Positions 13,300-24,955 of a stretch of DNA of 64,000 nt are shown in pieces. The DNA is from Turbatrix aceti. Its lineage: Eukaryota > Nematoda > Chromadorea > Rhabditida > Panagrolaimidae. Below the pieces are notes generated by a model. That model was not told the DNA's origin. It searched no databases and saw only the letters and a program-made list of their open reading frames with translations. Position 1 is the first letter of the stretch. Every line of letters starts with the position of its first letter. Position numbers and translations under genes: made by a program. The stretch lies in assembly GCA_963969345.1 (NCBI GenBank), contig OZ017768.1, forward strand, positions 434,001 to 498,000, read 5' to 3'.

Positions 13300-14491
13300 A
13301 TGAATTGTCCTACGAATCTTGAATACTATAATTATGATCCGGACGTTGATATACATGACTATTTGATAAAAGCACTCATGTGCTTGCGAATCTGTAACAC
13401 AAGCACTATGGTATTCGTTTTGTACTTCATAATTCGGAATATGATTTCAAAGAATAGCATAACAAAGACACCTTTCTTTGCACTATTTTTTGCCGGTTGC
13501 ATTTTCTACTCAATACGTTCAATCATAACGTTATTTCATTTTACTATAATTACCGTGTTTAACTACTATGAATTAATTATGTTGTCCCAAATCGATTTTG
13601 CAATGTCATTGTACTTCGATAGTTTTGTTGGCGTTTGGTTTACGGCAATGGCATTCAACAGGTTTACAGGTAGGAAAGCGCGTTCGTTGTACAATGTAAA
13701 TATGTAAAAAATTGCATTTAGCTGTGCTACTGTGGCGCCAAATGAAAACTTTATGGAGTAAAAAACTGACATCGATCTACGTTGTTTTCGTGTTGCTCTA
13801 TCCCACTCTGATCATGCTTCCCTACGATCCAATTTTTCCATGCATATTTATTTTATCTTCGTGCAATATATTTCTGCATTTAGATGTCATACAATTTAAT
13901 ATCAAAGTCACAATTATCTCTGACATTTGCACAACGGTACTATCAACTATACTTTGCCTTTCGGCGTGTTTGTGCAGTCGAATTCGTCAAAGTTCAGCAG
14001 TCGGCCCCAAAGTATCTGACCAACGACGAAAAGCTGAAAACAATCTCTTCATTCAAACCTGTTTTTTTGTTACGTTTCATGCGCTGTCTACAGCCAACAA
14101 CATTTTTGTTTATGTTGTAGAATATTGCAGGCGTGATATCTTAGGTAATCAGATTCTGTCCTTTTTTATGAAATTTTCTATTTTGGCAAAGGAACTCGCT
14201 CTGATATCAGTTATTCTACCTTTTATTTTCTGCAAATCGTGGAGGGCAAAACTGTTTGATAAATTTTACCTGACTGTTTTCCTTTCGAAGCCTTCTTCAA
14301 ATTTTCTGGTATCGAAAGTTAAGCGTATCTTAAACGCGATTCCAATAGTCATTTATATATGTTTGTACTACGTTACTTTTACAATAGGGGGCAGCGTGAT
14401 TATTCTGTGGATCAATGAACAGTACATACGGCGCATAAAAACAGAGAATGTGTTTGATGTTTACTCATTCAAAACCACATCAACAGATTAA
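13300..14491 (+). CDS. Nematode serpentine chemoreceptor, Srg-superfamily-like, copy 1
   Basis: There are two exons, 13,300-13,669 and 13,722-14,491, with a 52-nt intron in phase 1; CDS 1140 nt, 379 aa. Hydrophobic segments in order: about 28-48, 57-80, 90-120, 135-155, 180-205, 225-250 and 265-285. The third ends in AMAFNRFTAVLLW. The NRFTAV motif after TM3 replaces the DRY motif and is typical of the nematode Srg superfamily, whose members sense small molecules in ciliated neurons. After TM7 comes FLSKPSSN, then an unexpected eighth hydrophobic stretch (IVIYICLYYVTFTIGGSVII) near the C-terminus, also present in the neighbour. The next gene is a close paralog with its intron at the same codon. 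The subfamily (Srg, Srx, Sru, Srv) is not resolved. Confidence 0.78.
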
Positions 14492-14566
14492 CCGATTTGT
14501 AATTTAACATCTTTGTGAATCAAATTGTGAATCAATTTAATCAATCTGTACTTCAATTAATGTTGG

Positions 14567-14572
14567 AATAAA
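14567..14572 (+). terminator. Polyadenylation signal of chemoreceptor copy 1
   Basis: AATAAA lies 76 bp after the stop codon, before the second copy begins at 14,927, so the two genes are probably separate transcripts. Confidence 0.5.
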
Positions 14573-14926
14573 TTAATTTAAGTGATGTCTGAAACGTGCC
14601 ATCTACGGTCATAAAATTTTTCCAAATGTACATATTTTTCAAAAACATTGTTTTAGAAAACAAAATCATGACAATTTTTTTTTATCATTACAAAAAAAGT
14701 CACCTGCATGTTGCTAACTTTTCACATGCAAAACACTAATGTACATAAGAGAAAAAACGTGTGTATTTTTCGTTGCCCCCCAACTGCCGTTCTACTATTA
14801 CACAAAAATCACCTGCAAGACGATCTACTTCACGAGCAAAAAACATTGAAAAAAACAGTTAGAAGCATACATGGCTTTGCTGTCAGACATTTTCGGTTTT
14901 TAGTTCCTGGGTAAATCAGGGGTGAA

Positions 14927-16149
14927 ATGTCTTTAGAACAGTGGAATGAAATCTATGCTTATGATCCTTATATTGAGGAGTTATTCGCTTTGTTGATGAA
15001 TGCAATGGCTAGCTTGCGAATCTGCAACATGATCACTATTGTATTTGTTTTGACGTTCATTATTCGAAATATGTTTTTAAAGAAAAGCATAACGAAAACA
15101 CCGTTTTTTGGCGTATTTATTGCCGGATGTACTTTTCACGTAGTACGTTCAACTCTAATGTCATCTGATTATGCAATTGCCATAATATTTCATCACAGTT
15201 TTGTCTCGCTGTTTTCTAAAATAAATTGGGCAATGAACATGTACTTTGACAGCTTCACAGGCATTTGGTTTACTGTTATGGCATTCAACAGATTTACAGG
15301 TAAGAAAGTGTACATATGTAGTGTAAATAAAATAAAATAAGAATAAATGAAATCAAGGGTGGTAAAATTTCCGGTATAAAAAACTCTGATATAAAAAATT
15401 AATTCATTGTAATTTTTTTAGCTGTGCTTCTGTGGCGCCAAATTAAAACGCTGTGGAGTAAAAAACTGACATCAATATACATTGTTTTTGTACTGAGTTA
15501 TCCTATTCTTATCATGCTCCCTCACGATCCAACTTTAAAATGCGTCATTAGTTCATCTTCGTGCGATCAAGAAAATTTTACAAATTCATTTGAATTTAAC
15601 ACCAAAGTGATTGCTATCTCTGATTTTTGCACAACGGTAACATCAGCTATCTTCTGCCTTTCAGCAAGTTTAGCCAGTCGAATTCGTCAGGCTTCAAAAG
15701 TGGCTTCCAAAGTTTCAGATCAGCTACGAAAAGCAGAAAATAATCTACTCATTCAAACTTGTTTTTTTGTATTGTTTTATGCTTTTACTACTGTCTGCAA
15801 CAGTGTTTATTACCTTTTTTCCTATTTTTGGCCTGAGGTTATAAGACATCAGACCTTGACCTTTTTTGATTACGGCCGTTATTGGACAAAGGATCTTGCT
15901 CTAACGTCAGTTATTCTACCTTTTATTCTCAGTAAATCGTGGAGGACAAGACTATTTGATAAATTTTGCCTGACTGTTTTTCTTTCAAAACCTTCTTCAA
16001 ACTTTTTGGTATCAAAAGTTAAGCGTGTCTTAAACGTAATTCCGATAGGCATTTATATATGTTTGTACTACGTTACTTTTACTATAGGTGGCGCCGGGAT
16101 TATTTTTATTTTTGAACATTACAACAAAGATTTATTTTATGTTGACTAA
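14927..16149 (+). CDS. Nematode serpentine chemoreceptor, Srg-superfamily-like, copy 2
   Basis: Two exons, 14,927-15,299 and 15,422-16,149, join in phase 1 across a 122-nt intron; CDS 1101 nt, 366 aa. It aligns with copy 1 over its whole length. The shared landmarks are LRICN in TM1, KSITKTPFF before TM2, MYFDSF..WFT.MAFNRFTAVLLWRQ across the splice site, SDQ.RKAENNL before TM6, ILPFI..KSWR after TM7, and the extra hydrophobic C-terminal segment. The conserved intron position and head-to-tail order show a local tandem duplication. Differences between copies include many conservative or silent changes, arguing that both are functional. Ligand unknown. Confidence 0.78.
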
Positions 16150-16690
16150 ATTTTTTCTCCATTTGTTACATTAGTACTAGGAATCCTACTCTTAATAGTC
16201 TTCAACTGTGCTGTTATATCACTCGCAATTGTTTGATTTTATATACCACATCAAGCATTAAAAAAAATTTATAAATCTAATAAATATGAAAATACATAAA
16301 TACAACAAAATAAAAGTACATCAGAGACTGTATTCGGCAAGGTTGCAAAGATTAGATTCCCCGAAAGATTCCCCGGGGAATATTCTCGGGAATTCCCGAG
16401 GATTCCCTCAACTTCTGCCAAATTCTCTGCAAAATTCCCCGAGAAACTCCCAAAAAATTTAAAAAAAGTAGAAGAATGTGATTTTTTTTTGAAGTTTGAT
16501 TCTCGGGCTTCAAATCTCGCAGGTATGCGACAATCCTGGCATGCCTGAAAAAGCAGCAAGGTCAAAAGTGGACTAACCCTGGATATTAAGGCATGATGAT
16601 TGGAAAAAAGGAGTCAGTTGTTGGCAATATGCAACTTCGAATAAACTACGCTTCTTTCATATATATGTAAAAATCCTGGCACCAGTCACG
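16150..16690. other. Intergenic DNA with a CCCGGGGAAT-type low-complexity repeat
   Basis: Positions about 16,350-16,450 hold repeated GATTCCCCG and GGGAATTCCCGAGG units, a palindromic GC-rich patch in AT-rich DNA. A short open frame on the minus strand is a by-product of this repeat. I could not define the ends of an element. Confidence 0.45.
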
Positions 16691-16719
16691 CGTAAGGTTT
16701 CCTGATCTTCCGACCGACG

Positions 16720-17196
16720 GTGTTCAAAGTCACCCTGGCAACTTATTATGGGCCACCGTCGCTGTCCCAAGCGTCATCCGCCGTTCCATCGGATATTGCT
16801 GTACGCATCGCCAATGCCAAGACAATTCTAGACAAGCTCGACATCGTTTTCGACAAAGAAATCAAGACTGGAAGTACAATGAAGATGCTGAAAGTGAAGC
16901 TGTTCCACAGCAAGCTCCCCGAGTATCAGTGTTGTCGGGTTACCCGACCCGAAACCCGACCCGACCCGAACCCGACCCAAAAATCCCGGGTTTCGGGTGG
17001 GGTTACCCGAATTTTTCGGGTTCGGGTTCGGGTTCGGGTCGGGTAACCCGAAATTTTCGGGTTCGGGTTCGGGTTCGGGTCGGGTTACCCGAAAATTTTG
17101 TGTTCGGTTTCGGGTTCGGGTCGGGTTACCCGAAAAATTTCCGAACCCGACAACACTGCCGAGTATCTCGTTTGCAAGATACTTGACGATTTTTGA
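16720..17196 (+). pseudogene. Unrecognised coding fragment interrupted by a hAT-type insertion
   Basis: From 16,720 an open frame with coding-like composition reads DIAVRIANAKTILDKLDIVF and reaches KLPEY at 16,926. The 232-bp element at 16,927-17,158 with its 8-bp duplication then intervenes. The same frame resumes at 17,167 as LVCKILDDF and stops at 17,194-17,196. The frame on both sides is compatible with one pre-insertion open frame. There is no ATG at the start, no clear splice site and no recognised domain. It may be a relic of a retrotransposon gag/pol gene or a host exon. Confidence 0.45.
16927..17158. mobile_element. 232-bp nonautonomous hAT-type element with TTCGGG tandem interior
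   Basis: The element starts CAGTGTTGTCGGG and ends CCCGACAACACTG, a perfect 13-bp terminal inverted repeat. It is flanked by identical 8-bp direct repeats CCGAGTAT at 16,919-16,926 and 17,159-17,166. An 8-bp target-site duplication with CAGTG..-type ends is the signature of the hAT superfamily. The interior is imperfect GGGTTC/TTCGGG tandem sequence divided by GGGTTACCCGAA palindromes. It cannot code for a transposase and must have been mobilised in trans. The intact duplication suggests a fairly recent insertion. Confidence 0.88.
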
Positions 17197-20054
17197 AAAA
17201 AAGATCATGCTGCTCTGGTGCATAAAATGCAGGATTACGCAAAACAAAATCCCTGATATAGTTTCGCGGATTTTTTTGTGTTTATTGTATTATTGTAATA
17301 AGTTTTTCATTTTTTCATTTTTTTGAATAATATTAGATCATTTTTTTAAATCTGATATTAAAAATTTTTCTATCAGACATGAATACCTGCAAAAATTCAT
17401 AAGTTTGATATAAAAAAGTGACAAGGTGATGTCAATATGAGACCATGGCATCACTCGATACAATTTACTTACGTAAAAATGATTTTGGTCAAGCTACTAC
17501 ACTTGCTAAAAAATTTTGCTTTTTTTGGCATTCTCAAAATTTTGTCAATTGTACTCTTAGCTGGGAAATGACTCCATTACAATGTCTAATTTGTATCGAC
17601 ATTCCCAAGACATCAATTAAGCCAAGATGCCATCGGAAAAATACGACAATTTGGTTATCTCATGCCATTGAAGAAGCAAAAAGGTTGAATGGATGTTTGT
17701 TCATCGTGTATTTTTCCGGACGAAAAAAAACAAGTGCACTGGTTTTGTCTAACTCGAAATTCTTTTCCATGATTAGTCAGAACTGTCCAGGGCTTGGTCC
17801 GCGGTTGTCACGCATGTCTTTTTTGGCATGTTGTTGATTGTCAATTGGTTGTATAAAGCCATGTAGCTACATATGTCATGTTTCCAAACGAGTCGGGGTG
17901 GTTGGTTTGGGGACAGAAAAAGTAGTATACTACTTTTTTTTGCTCGTTACTGTAAACATTTTTGAAAACTTTTGAATTTTACTTTTACTTTGCTTTACTT
18001 CTCTATCTCGTAAACACAATTTTATTTATTTTTTCATTTATTAATCGCCTCGGACATACAATAAGTTACAAGGATGGAGAGTCAGCTTGTTGTCCGTCCG
18101 ATTTGTGGTTTTTCAGCAATGCTGAGGGGTTGCTCCACGTAGGCGTCAATGGCTCGGTTTGTCAGAGTCGGGGCGATCGTATGCCAGTTTCGTTTTTCGC
18201 CAGAACGTTGTTTTCAATGGAATCGGTCCATCGCGTACGCGGTAGTCCAAGTGGTCGCTTCCGTAAACACCATACAATGCTAAATATAATGATCGGTCAG
18301 AAGATGATAATGATGATGGCATTCGTACGTAGAGGGGCTCATCCAGAAAAGTATGTCAATATTACGGCATAATACAACTTGAATTACACAAAACTTTTTT
18401 ATTCCGGTTGAATTACACTTAACTTTTTTTTATTCCGGTAAATAATTCATTTACTTCCTGGATTTTCCGAAGCGTCAGAAAAAAAATTTAATTATCATAA
18501 TATAACTTGAATAATTAGTTCCATGCGCAAACGTTCGAATTGCATAGCCTACTGATTAATTGAAAAAACAACATTTGTATAGGCAGTACTTTCTTCTCCT
18601 TCCCATGATGCCCTCCTAGCCCCCACCCGTCACTCGTCACGGCACATGCGGTGTCCAGCATAACACACGTGAGCAGCCGGACATTTACGATACAGAAAGA
18701 AAAGAAATTACTTTATTGCCCTGTCATGTCCTTTTCGATGAAATGAATGCTTCAGTCAAAGAGTCGTCAAGAGGTGGTATCGATTTAATTATCGCTTATA
18801 TTGTTGCTCCGCCAGGCCATGCAGCATGCCCTCAGGCGCTGTAAAACGTTCTTCACTGGTCCTAATGACTGTTTTAGCGACGGCAGAACTGTTCTTTCAG
18901 TTTTTGTGTTCTAAATATTAAAACGTTTTGCGTGGGAGAGAATTCATTTATAATTTTTCGTGATTTGAATTGTTAATTTTGCATCCTCCACCTTCGCAGT
19001 AGCATGACGCTTTTTCCCTTGAAAAGGATAATTCGCGGAGGCTTTCTACGGCAAAAATAGTATAGAGTGTCGAAAAGTGAATCCAAGAATTCGATTTTTG
19101 TTCCGAAAAAGGAACTTCACTTTTCAACCGAAAAACACTTGCACGCGGTGGTGATTTCAGTTTGCAAGAGTGTCCGCAGCTTGCGCGCATTGCACAAACT
19201 GCAACAAGCGCGTTTTCTTTGTTCAGAACTTTTTTGTCAACAACAGAATCCGCATGCCTTGTTCTCGCTTTCGCGTCACGCGCAAACTAGCACAAATGTT
19301 GACTTCTCTTTTAGCAAAATGACTAAATTTTGTTGTTATCTTTGTGTTCCGTCTCCTGCTCTCTATCTCGCGTTTTTGATCTTGACTGTACAAACTGCAT
19401 TGATTTTTGCTTGTTTGCAGAATTTTTAGGAGTTCCTCATTTTCTTGCTACATTGTTTCGTGGATTGAGATGTTAATCCCCCCAGGGCATTGTTGAACGT
19501 TGTGTGTTGCATGTTTGGAGGGATTGACGCCGAGGGAAGAATTGTACTTTTGCAATGAATTTTATCCACTACCACACGCGAAGATACGAAGCGTTTTTTT
19601 GCAGGCATAAAATTTATACCAATTTATCAGTGCCTCTGCTGCTCTGTGCTGTTGGCACAGTATATACGAAGCAGATATGTTTAGCGTCTGAAAAACGCTT
19701 TAAAAAGTCGACGAAAGATTGTTTTTTTAATTAGACACTAAAAGTTCATTGTACCTATAATTTTTTATACTTTTTACATAAACTCTAACGCTGGTTTAAA
19801 TTTTTTTGTGAAGTGACAACCTCAAAAAATATATATGTTCAAAAAACGATTTTTTTTATTCAAAAAGACACCCGAATCGAAAAAAAATTATTTTTATTTT
19901 TAGGCGATAAAAACCTATTTTTTCAAGAAACAAGGCAGTTGTTAGTCATATCCAGAAATGCGATATGAGGCTTTGATAAAAAAAAATCGGTTTCTTTTTC
20001 GTACTTTTTTTTGAGATTAAAAGAACCTAATATTTTTTATGTTGTTTACTGATT
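17197..20054. other. Gene-poor stretch, with a few unrecognised open frames
   Basis: An open frame at 17,445-17,837 (130 aa, rich in Lys, Phe and Ser) has no recognisable domain. The stretch 18,060-18,370 is less AT-rich and could hold an exon or a dead gene, but no frame is convincing. The rest, including 18,600-20,050, is AT-rich without supported features. Confidence 0.4.
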
Positions 20055-21717
20055 CTACATATAAGACGCAGACCTTAAAAATTTTTTTCTACCTTGGTTT
20101 TTTCTGCATATTTTTAGAATTTTACTTCTAGAAGAAGTTTGACGCATGAAAAACGACATTTTTTTACATGGCTTTAAAAATTTCAATCACTTCACCTTTT
20201 TGCGTCATTTTGGCCACAAAACTTCTGAGCTATTTTACAGAAGTAAAATGCTGAAAAATCAACGTTTTTCCTGCCGACACTTGGGCAAGAAGTTAATTCG
20301 CATTTATTGTGATAAAATCGAACAATGGTTTGTAACGCCACGTTAATACGTTATTTTTGTACAATTCGTTGATGCACGGGAGCTCATTTCATTTACTTGC
20401 GTTTTATTTTCATTTTCTTCTTTGCAACGAACAAAAAACACAAAAAGAAACAAAAACAGTGATACAGGCATCACTGTTTTTGCCTGCATCACTGCATCAC
20501 GAGCAAGGCGATTTGGCCAACTCCGCGATTTGGCCAACTCCGCCAAATCGCCTTGCTCGTGATGCAGTGGGCGATTTGGCGTATTTGGCCAAATCGCCCG
20601 CTGCGAGAGTACTCGACGCGCACGCAACCAGAAGTTGAGCGAGCTTTTTTTGCGTTTGTTTTTTGAAAGTGATATCTGTTCGTCGGCATTTTTCGTGTAT
20701 TCATAGTTGTTTCTTCGTTTTGGCCTTTTCCAATGTTATTAAGCTCAGTCTGGCGAGTCCAAACCGTTGTTTATCTGAGTTGATTGCTTTACTGCAAAGC
20801 TCAGTACATCGCTTCAAAATCATCAATTTTTTTCTGGATCTAAAAGTGAACGTTTTTGAGTTTATACAACACTGCGACCTACTCTACACTCGGCGGGAAA
20901 ACCAAAACAACCAAAAAACTCAAAAACTTTCACTTTTGGATCCAGAATGATTGAAAATGCATAAAAAAATTTGATGATTTTGAAGCGATGTACTGAGCTT
21001 TGCAGTAAAGCAATCAACTCAGATAAACAACGGTTTGGACTCGCCAGACTGAGCTTAATAACATTGGAAAAGGCCAAAACGAAGAAACAACTATGAATAC
21101 ACGAAAAATGCCGACGAACAGATATCACTTTCAAAAAACAAACGCAAAAAAAGCTCGCTCAACTTCTGGTTGCGTGCGCGTCGAGTACTCTCGCAGCGGG
21201 CGATTTGGCCAACTCCGCCAAATCGCATCACTGCATCACGCGCAAGGCGATTTGGCGGAGTTGGCCAAATCGCGGAGTTGGCCAAATCGCCTTGCTCGTG
21301 ATGCAGTGATGCAGGCAAAAACAGTGATGACTGTTTTTGTTCGGTTTTCTTCATTTTTGCGTATAAAGAATATTTATAGGAGTTATGAACAAGAAAAAAG
21401 CAAATATTCATACCTGCCAGTACAGAATAACAAATACATCAAAAATATATCGAATTGCGTCAAATCGATGAAATGACGTATGCATGGATGTTATAATCTA
21501 TTTTTTGTCCAATTTTCCTTCGATATCGTTATTTGAACAAGTGTTTTCAAAAAACACCAAAAAAGAGTTGTTTTACGCCGAGGCCCAAACTCAGACGTTA
21601 TTTTGACATAAAACACAAAAATCTGAAATCTGTGACGTCACAATTCGTGACTGAAAAAACGTTCAAAAAAACCAAGGTACAAAAAAATTTTTAAGGTCTG
21701 CGTCTTATATTTTTGAT
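20055..21717. mobile_element. Foldback DNA element with long inverted arms and TA-flanked termini
   Basis: The outer ends are inverted copies: ATAAGACGCAGACCTTAAAA from about 20,060 matches the reverse complement of about 21,692-21,712, followed in both by TTTTTTT.TACCTTGG. A much longer inner palindrome has arms about 20,460-20,868 and 20,918-21,335, with a centre near 20,890. Each arm contains several GCGATTTGGCC/GGCCAAATCGC units, themselves palindromic. Open frames that mirror each other on opposite strands (20,489-20,704 and 21,093-21,308) are a consequence of the palindrome. TA at both borders would fit a Tc1/mariner-like target. No transposase is present. Confidence 0.75.
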
Positions 21718-24062
21718 TCCAGTATGAATTCAGTCAGAGGGATGATTTTATTTGAATGCCGTCTGCAACGTTTTTTGACAAAAAAAATATTAAAAATCTA
21801 TTTTTTTTGTTGTCAAAAGTCTAGAAGCTTAAATTTTGTGTTCGGATTCAAATTTGGTGTTTTGGAACAATTTTTAGGGTCTTATTCAATCAATCATTTA
21901 CTTTTTCGTACTAGCACATTTAAATACATAGTTACATCATTTTGTGCGTTTTCCGTACGAAGAGAGGGTCGTCAATTGTAGCTACCTGCCGGAAATTGAA
22001 ATCTTATTCAAGCTAACCATTTTTACAAAAAAATAATTTTGTGACAAAAAAACAAAATGTGCTATAAATTTGATTTTATGACTGAATGTTTCTATTAATC
22101 AAAATATTTGCCTTCCTAACTGTACTGGAATTGGTTTCCAATCTATGCCATTTGTTTTAATTCTGCTGGTTGGACAAAACTTGATCAAAAACCCTACCGT
22201 TGCTAATATTTCGATAGCGCAAAACTTCCTCTTTCACGTCATTTTTCGCTGAAAATGTTATTGATTACAAGTCAACAGGGCAGATGTTTTGACAGGATGC
22301 ATGGTGGCGGTGGCGGTGCTGGTGGTAGAGGCACAGTCTTCCGCCATGGACCCCATTACCAATATTGCCACAGGCGAAAGATGAAGTACGTGGCACGGCT
22401 TGTGTTTATCCAAAGCCGGTTGCGTGAGTGATGCTTACTCCACGACTTGCAAGGCACATTTGAAGGATGGTCTTTAATTTTTTTAGGCGTCTGATTTCTT
22501 CGGATATGGGTGTGCATCATTTTTGGGGATTTTTACGTCGAGTTTAATGCGATATACATAATTTTTTTGTTTGCATACAAGTGCACTGCATCAGTTTATG
22601 ATGTGGTGAAAAGCTTTGCAGGCTTTTTTTTAGCGAACTAATGCTTTTTAGGATGAAAAAACATTCATTTATGGATGAGAAAGCTTTTTTTTGTAATGAG
22701 ATTTTTTTTCTTAATGGTACAAAAAATTGACTTGCTGAATATTTTTTGGTCAAAAATACGTTGTTTTTTTTTCGTCTTATGTTGTATAATTTTTTTCTGG
22801 ATGAATATTGTTCGGATATTTTTTTACACGCATTAACAATAACTGCTTTTCTGAAATAAACAGTTTCCGACTTTGCTCTAACTGTTTGTATAAAAAAATT
22901 TTTATGTAGCCGTTTGTTTGTTTTTTGGTTAATGCTCTACCGATACGACCATGCAAGGATTTCCGCTGGTCTATCAGTTCTGCTACGCGTAACACCAACC
23001 TTCCAGATTCTTTTTTCCGCGTTGCTCACGTGTTTGTCTCTGCTGTTCCTCTGTTCTGGTCTTTCATGCATGCCCCAACCAACCCTTGCCTGGAGGAAGG
23101 GAGAGAGAAGCGCGACACGCTGCTCGTCGTCCGTTCACATCACTTCCATCAGGTTGCCCTTTATTTTGTTTACAGGGCTGGGGGTGTCATGAAATTGTAC
23201 TGTTATTTCTGCATTGATGCTTCTTTCATTTTATAAAAGCTATTTTTTTCTGGACAGTCAGATGTATTTGCGGGCGTAGGCTTTGTCAGTTGAAGGCTAT
23301 TAAAACCATTAACAAGCACATGATTGAAGCCTCGGGAAGCGGGAGTGTTGGTATTGATCACATGATTTTTTATGAATGAGTGACGTGAAGTGGAACAACA
23401 ACACTGTTGGTTTACAGCTTATTTTTTTTGTTTTGTTCTGGTTTTTTTATCATAAAACTTTTTCTGACATTGATGTTACAATTTTTGTTCGGTGTCCTGT
23501 AGGCTACGGCTCTGCTTTTATCTGTCGTCCACGTTCTCATTTTTTGTACGTGTATGCTTGGTACGTGGATTATAGAATGAATCCAACGTGGAATTCTTTT
23601 CTTTTTTTTCTTGTGCAATTTTTTTATGCTTTGTTCTCTTTTTAAAGGTAATCGAGACTCGGGACACTGTTACGACGTGGTGAGTCAGTCAGTGGCCGTA
23701 TGACGGACATCTAACATCTGACATTTTTCGGTGTACAAAAAGTTTTCAGAATACTCTGTTTTTTTAAAATCTGTTTTATAAAAAAAATAGTTGAAAAAAT
23801 TTAATGCAATGTTCCAAAATATATCTTATTTTTGCACCATTTGAACCGAATTTTACCTTTTTTTACGTGTTTTAAAAATATTTTTCAGTTGGCGAGGAAT
23901 TAAACATTTTCTGTACTTTTTCGGCTGTTACAAATGCCGAATTTACCGATTTTTGCTGTCAATTATTTACATCTTATTTATTTTTTATTACAGAAAAAAA
24001 TAACAACGCTTTCTCGTTGAAGAAAGATCCACCTCACCCACGTAACTTGTACGTACTTCGCT
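21718..24062. other. Gene-poor stretch before the TPD52 gene
   Basis: A diverged, minus-strand copy of the retrotransposon 3' motif lies at about 21,955-21,990 (GTCAATTGTAGCTACCTGC). A GC-richer patch at 22,290-22,440 includes a 44-codon Gly-rich open frame (22,297-22,431). The region 22,920-23,240 also departs from the AT-rich background but shows no recognisable protein. Otherwise nothing is supported. The DNA just before 24,063 should hold the promoter and leader of the next gene. Confidence 0.4.
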
Positions 24063-24955
24063 ATGGCTACCCAAGGACTTGATCACAACGATGACCTGGG
24101 AAACGGCGTCCAAACTGAGCTGTCCGAAGCCGAGAAGGATTTAATTCGTGAAGAACTGAAGAAGGTGAGTCTGCTTTATCCTGGAGGATTTTTCAAGTCT
24201 TCCAGGATAAAACTTGTGAGGAACAGTGAGTCAACGTGTGAGTCATCTATCTTTTGGACGATTTGGTTGCGAAATATTAGTTTTTTGATGCGCGATTTTA
24301 TAGCCGGAAAGTTGTGTCACTGTTTTTTTGTTGGGGAGGGGGGATTTGGGGGTGAATCAGAGGGCTAATGAATAGGAAACTTTTTTTAAAGCAAATTTTT
24401 GTCAACGTAACATTTTTGGACGTTGAATTTTTTGTAAAAAGTTGTTTTTCCGACAAAAAACTATGTTGTTTGACAGCGAAAAGAAAAGTATTTCATAAAA
24501 AGTAATTTGAAAATACTGAAAAACATTCTTGATTCTTGACTTTTAAGAAATGATTTCAGACCGAAGACGAAATCAACACCCTCCGACAGGTTCTCATTGC
24601 CCGACAAAAGCACGTCGCGATGCTGAAGCGCAAACTCGGCGTCTCTCCTCTCTCCGAGATCCAAGAAGAATTCAACCAGGGCGTCAAGGCAGTTACCAAC
24701 ACGCAAGCCTTTCAGCGAACCAGCGAGGCCGTCTCCGGCACAGCCGACGTCGTTGCTACGAAGCTTGGCGACATCCGCAACTCGTCTCTCTTCAAGAGCT
24801 TTGAATCCAAGCTCGGCTCCGCCTTCACGCAGGCCAAGATGGCTGCTTCGACGTCGATCGATCAGCTCGCCGGTGCCGCTGGCCCTCGTGGCAGCAGCGC
24901 GGCTGCAACGCCCCAGTCTGAGCAGCCTCCTACCGCTGGTGCTACGCTGTCCTAG
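24063..24955 (+). CDS. TPD52-family protein (tumour protein D52-like)
   Basis: Two exons, 24,063-24,164 and 24,560-24,955, join in phase 0 across a 395-nt intron with a GTGAGT donor; CDS 498 nt, 165 aa. The N-terminal helical region ELSEAEKDLIREELKK, continued as INTLRQVLIARQKHVAMLKR, is the coiled-coil TPD52 homology region. It is followed by KLGVSPLSEIQEEFNQGV, TSEAVSGTADVVATKLGDIR and RNSSLFKSFESKLGSAF, each with a direct counterpart in human TPD52. Known: TPD52 proteins form dimers through the coiled coil and act in vesicle trafficking and exocytosis. Length is close to the usual 180-200 aa. The Ala/Pro/Ser-rich C-terminus is not conserved. A spliced C-terminal variant is possible but not seen. 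Confidence 0.88.

Noticed and set aside
17445..17837. 130-codon open frame on the plus strand
   Set aside because: No recognisable domain, AT-rich codon use and no splice context; not enough to call a gene.
20489..21476. Mirror-image open frames on both strands containing SGCVRVEYSRSGRFGQ
   Set aside because: They follow automatically from the palindromic arms of the foldback element; no protein family recognised.
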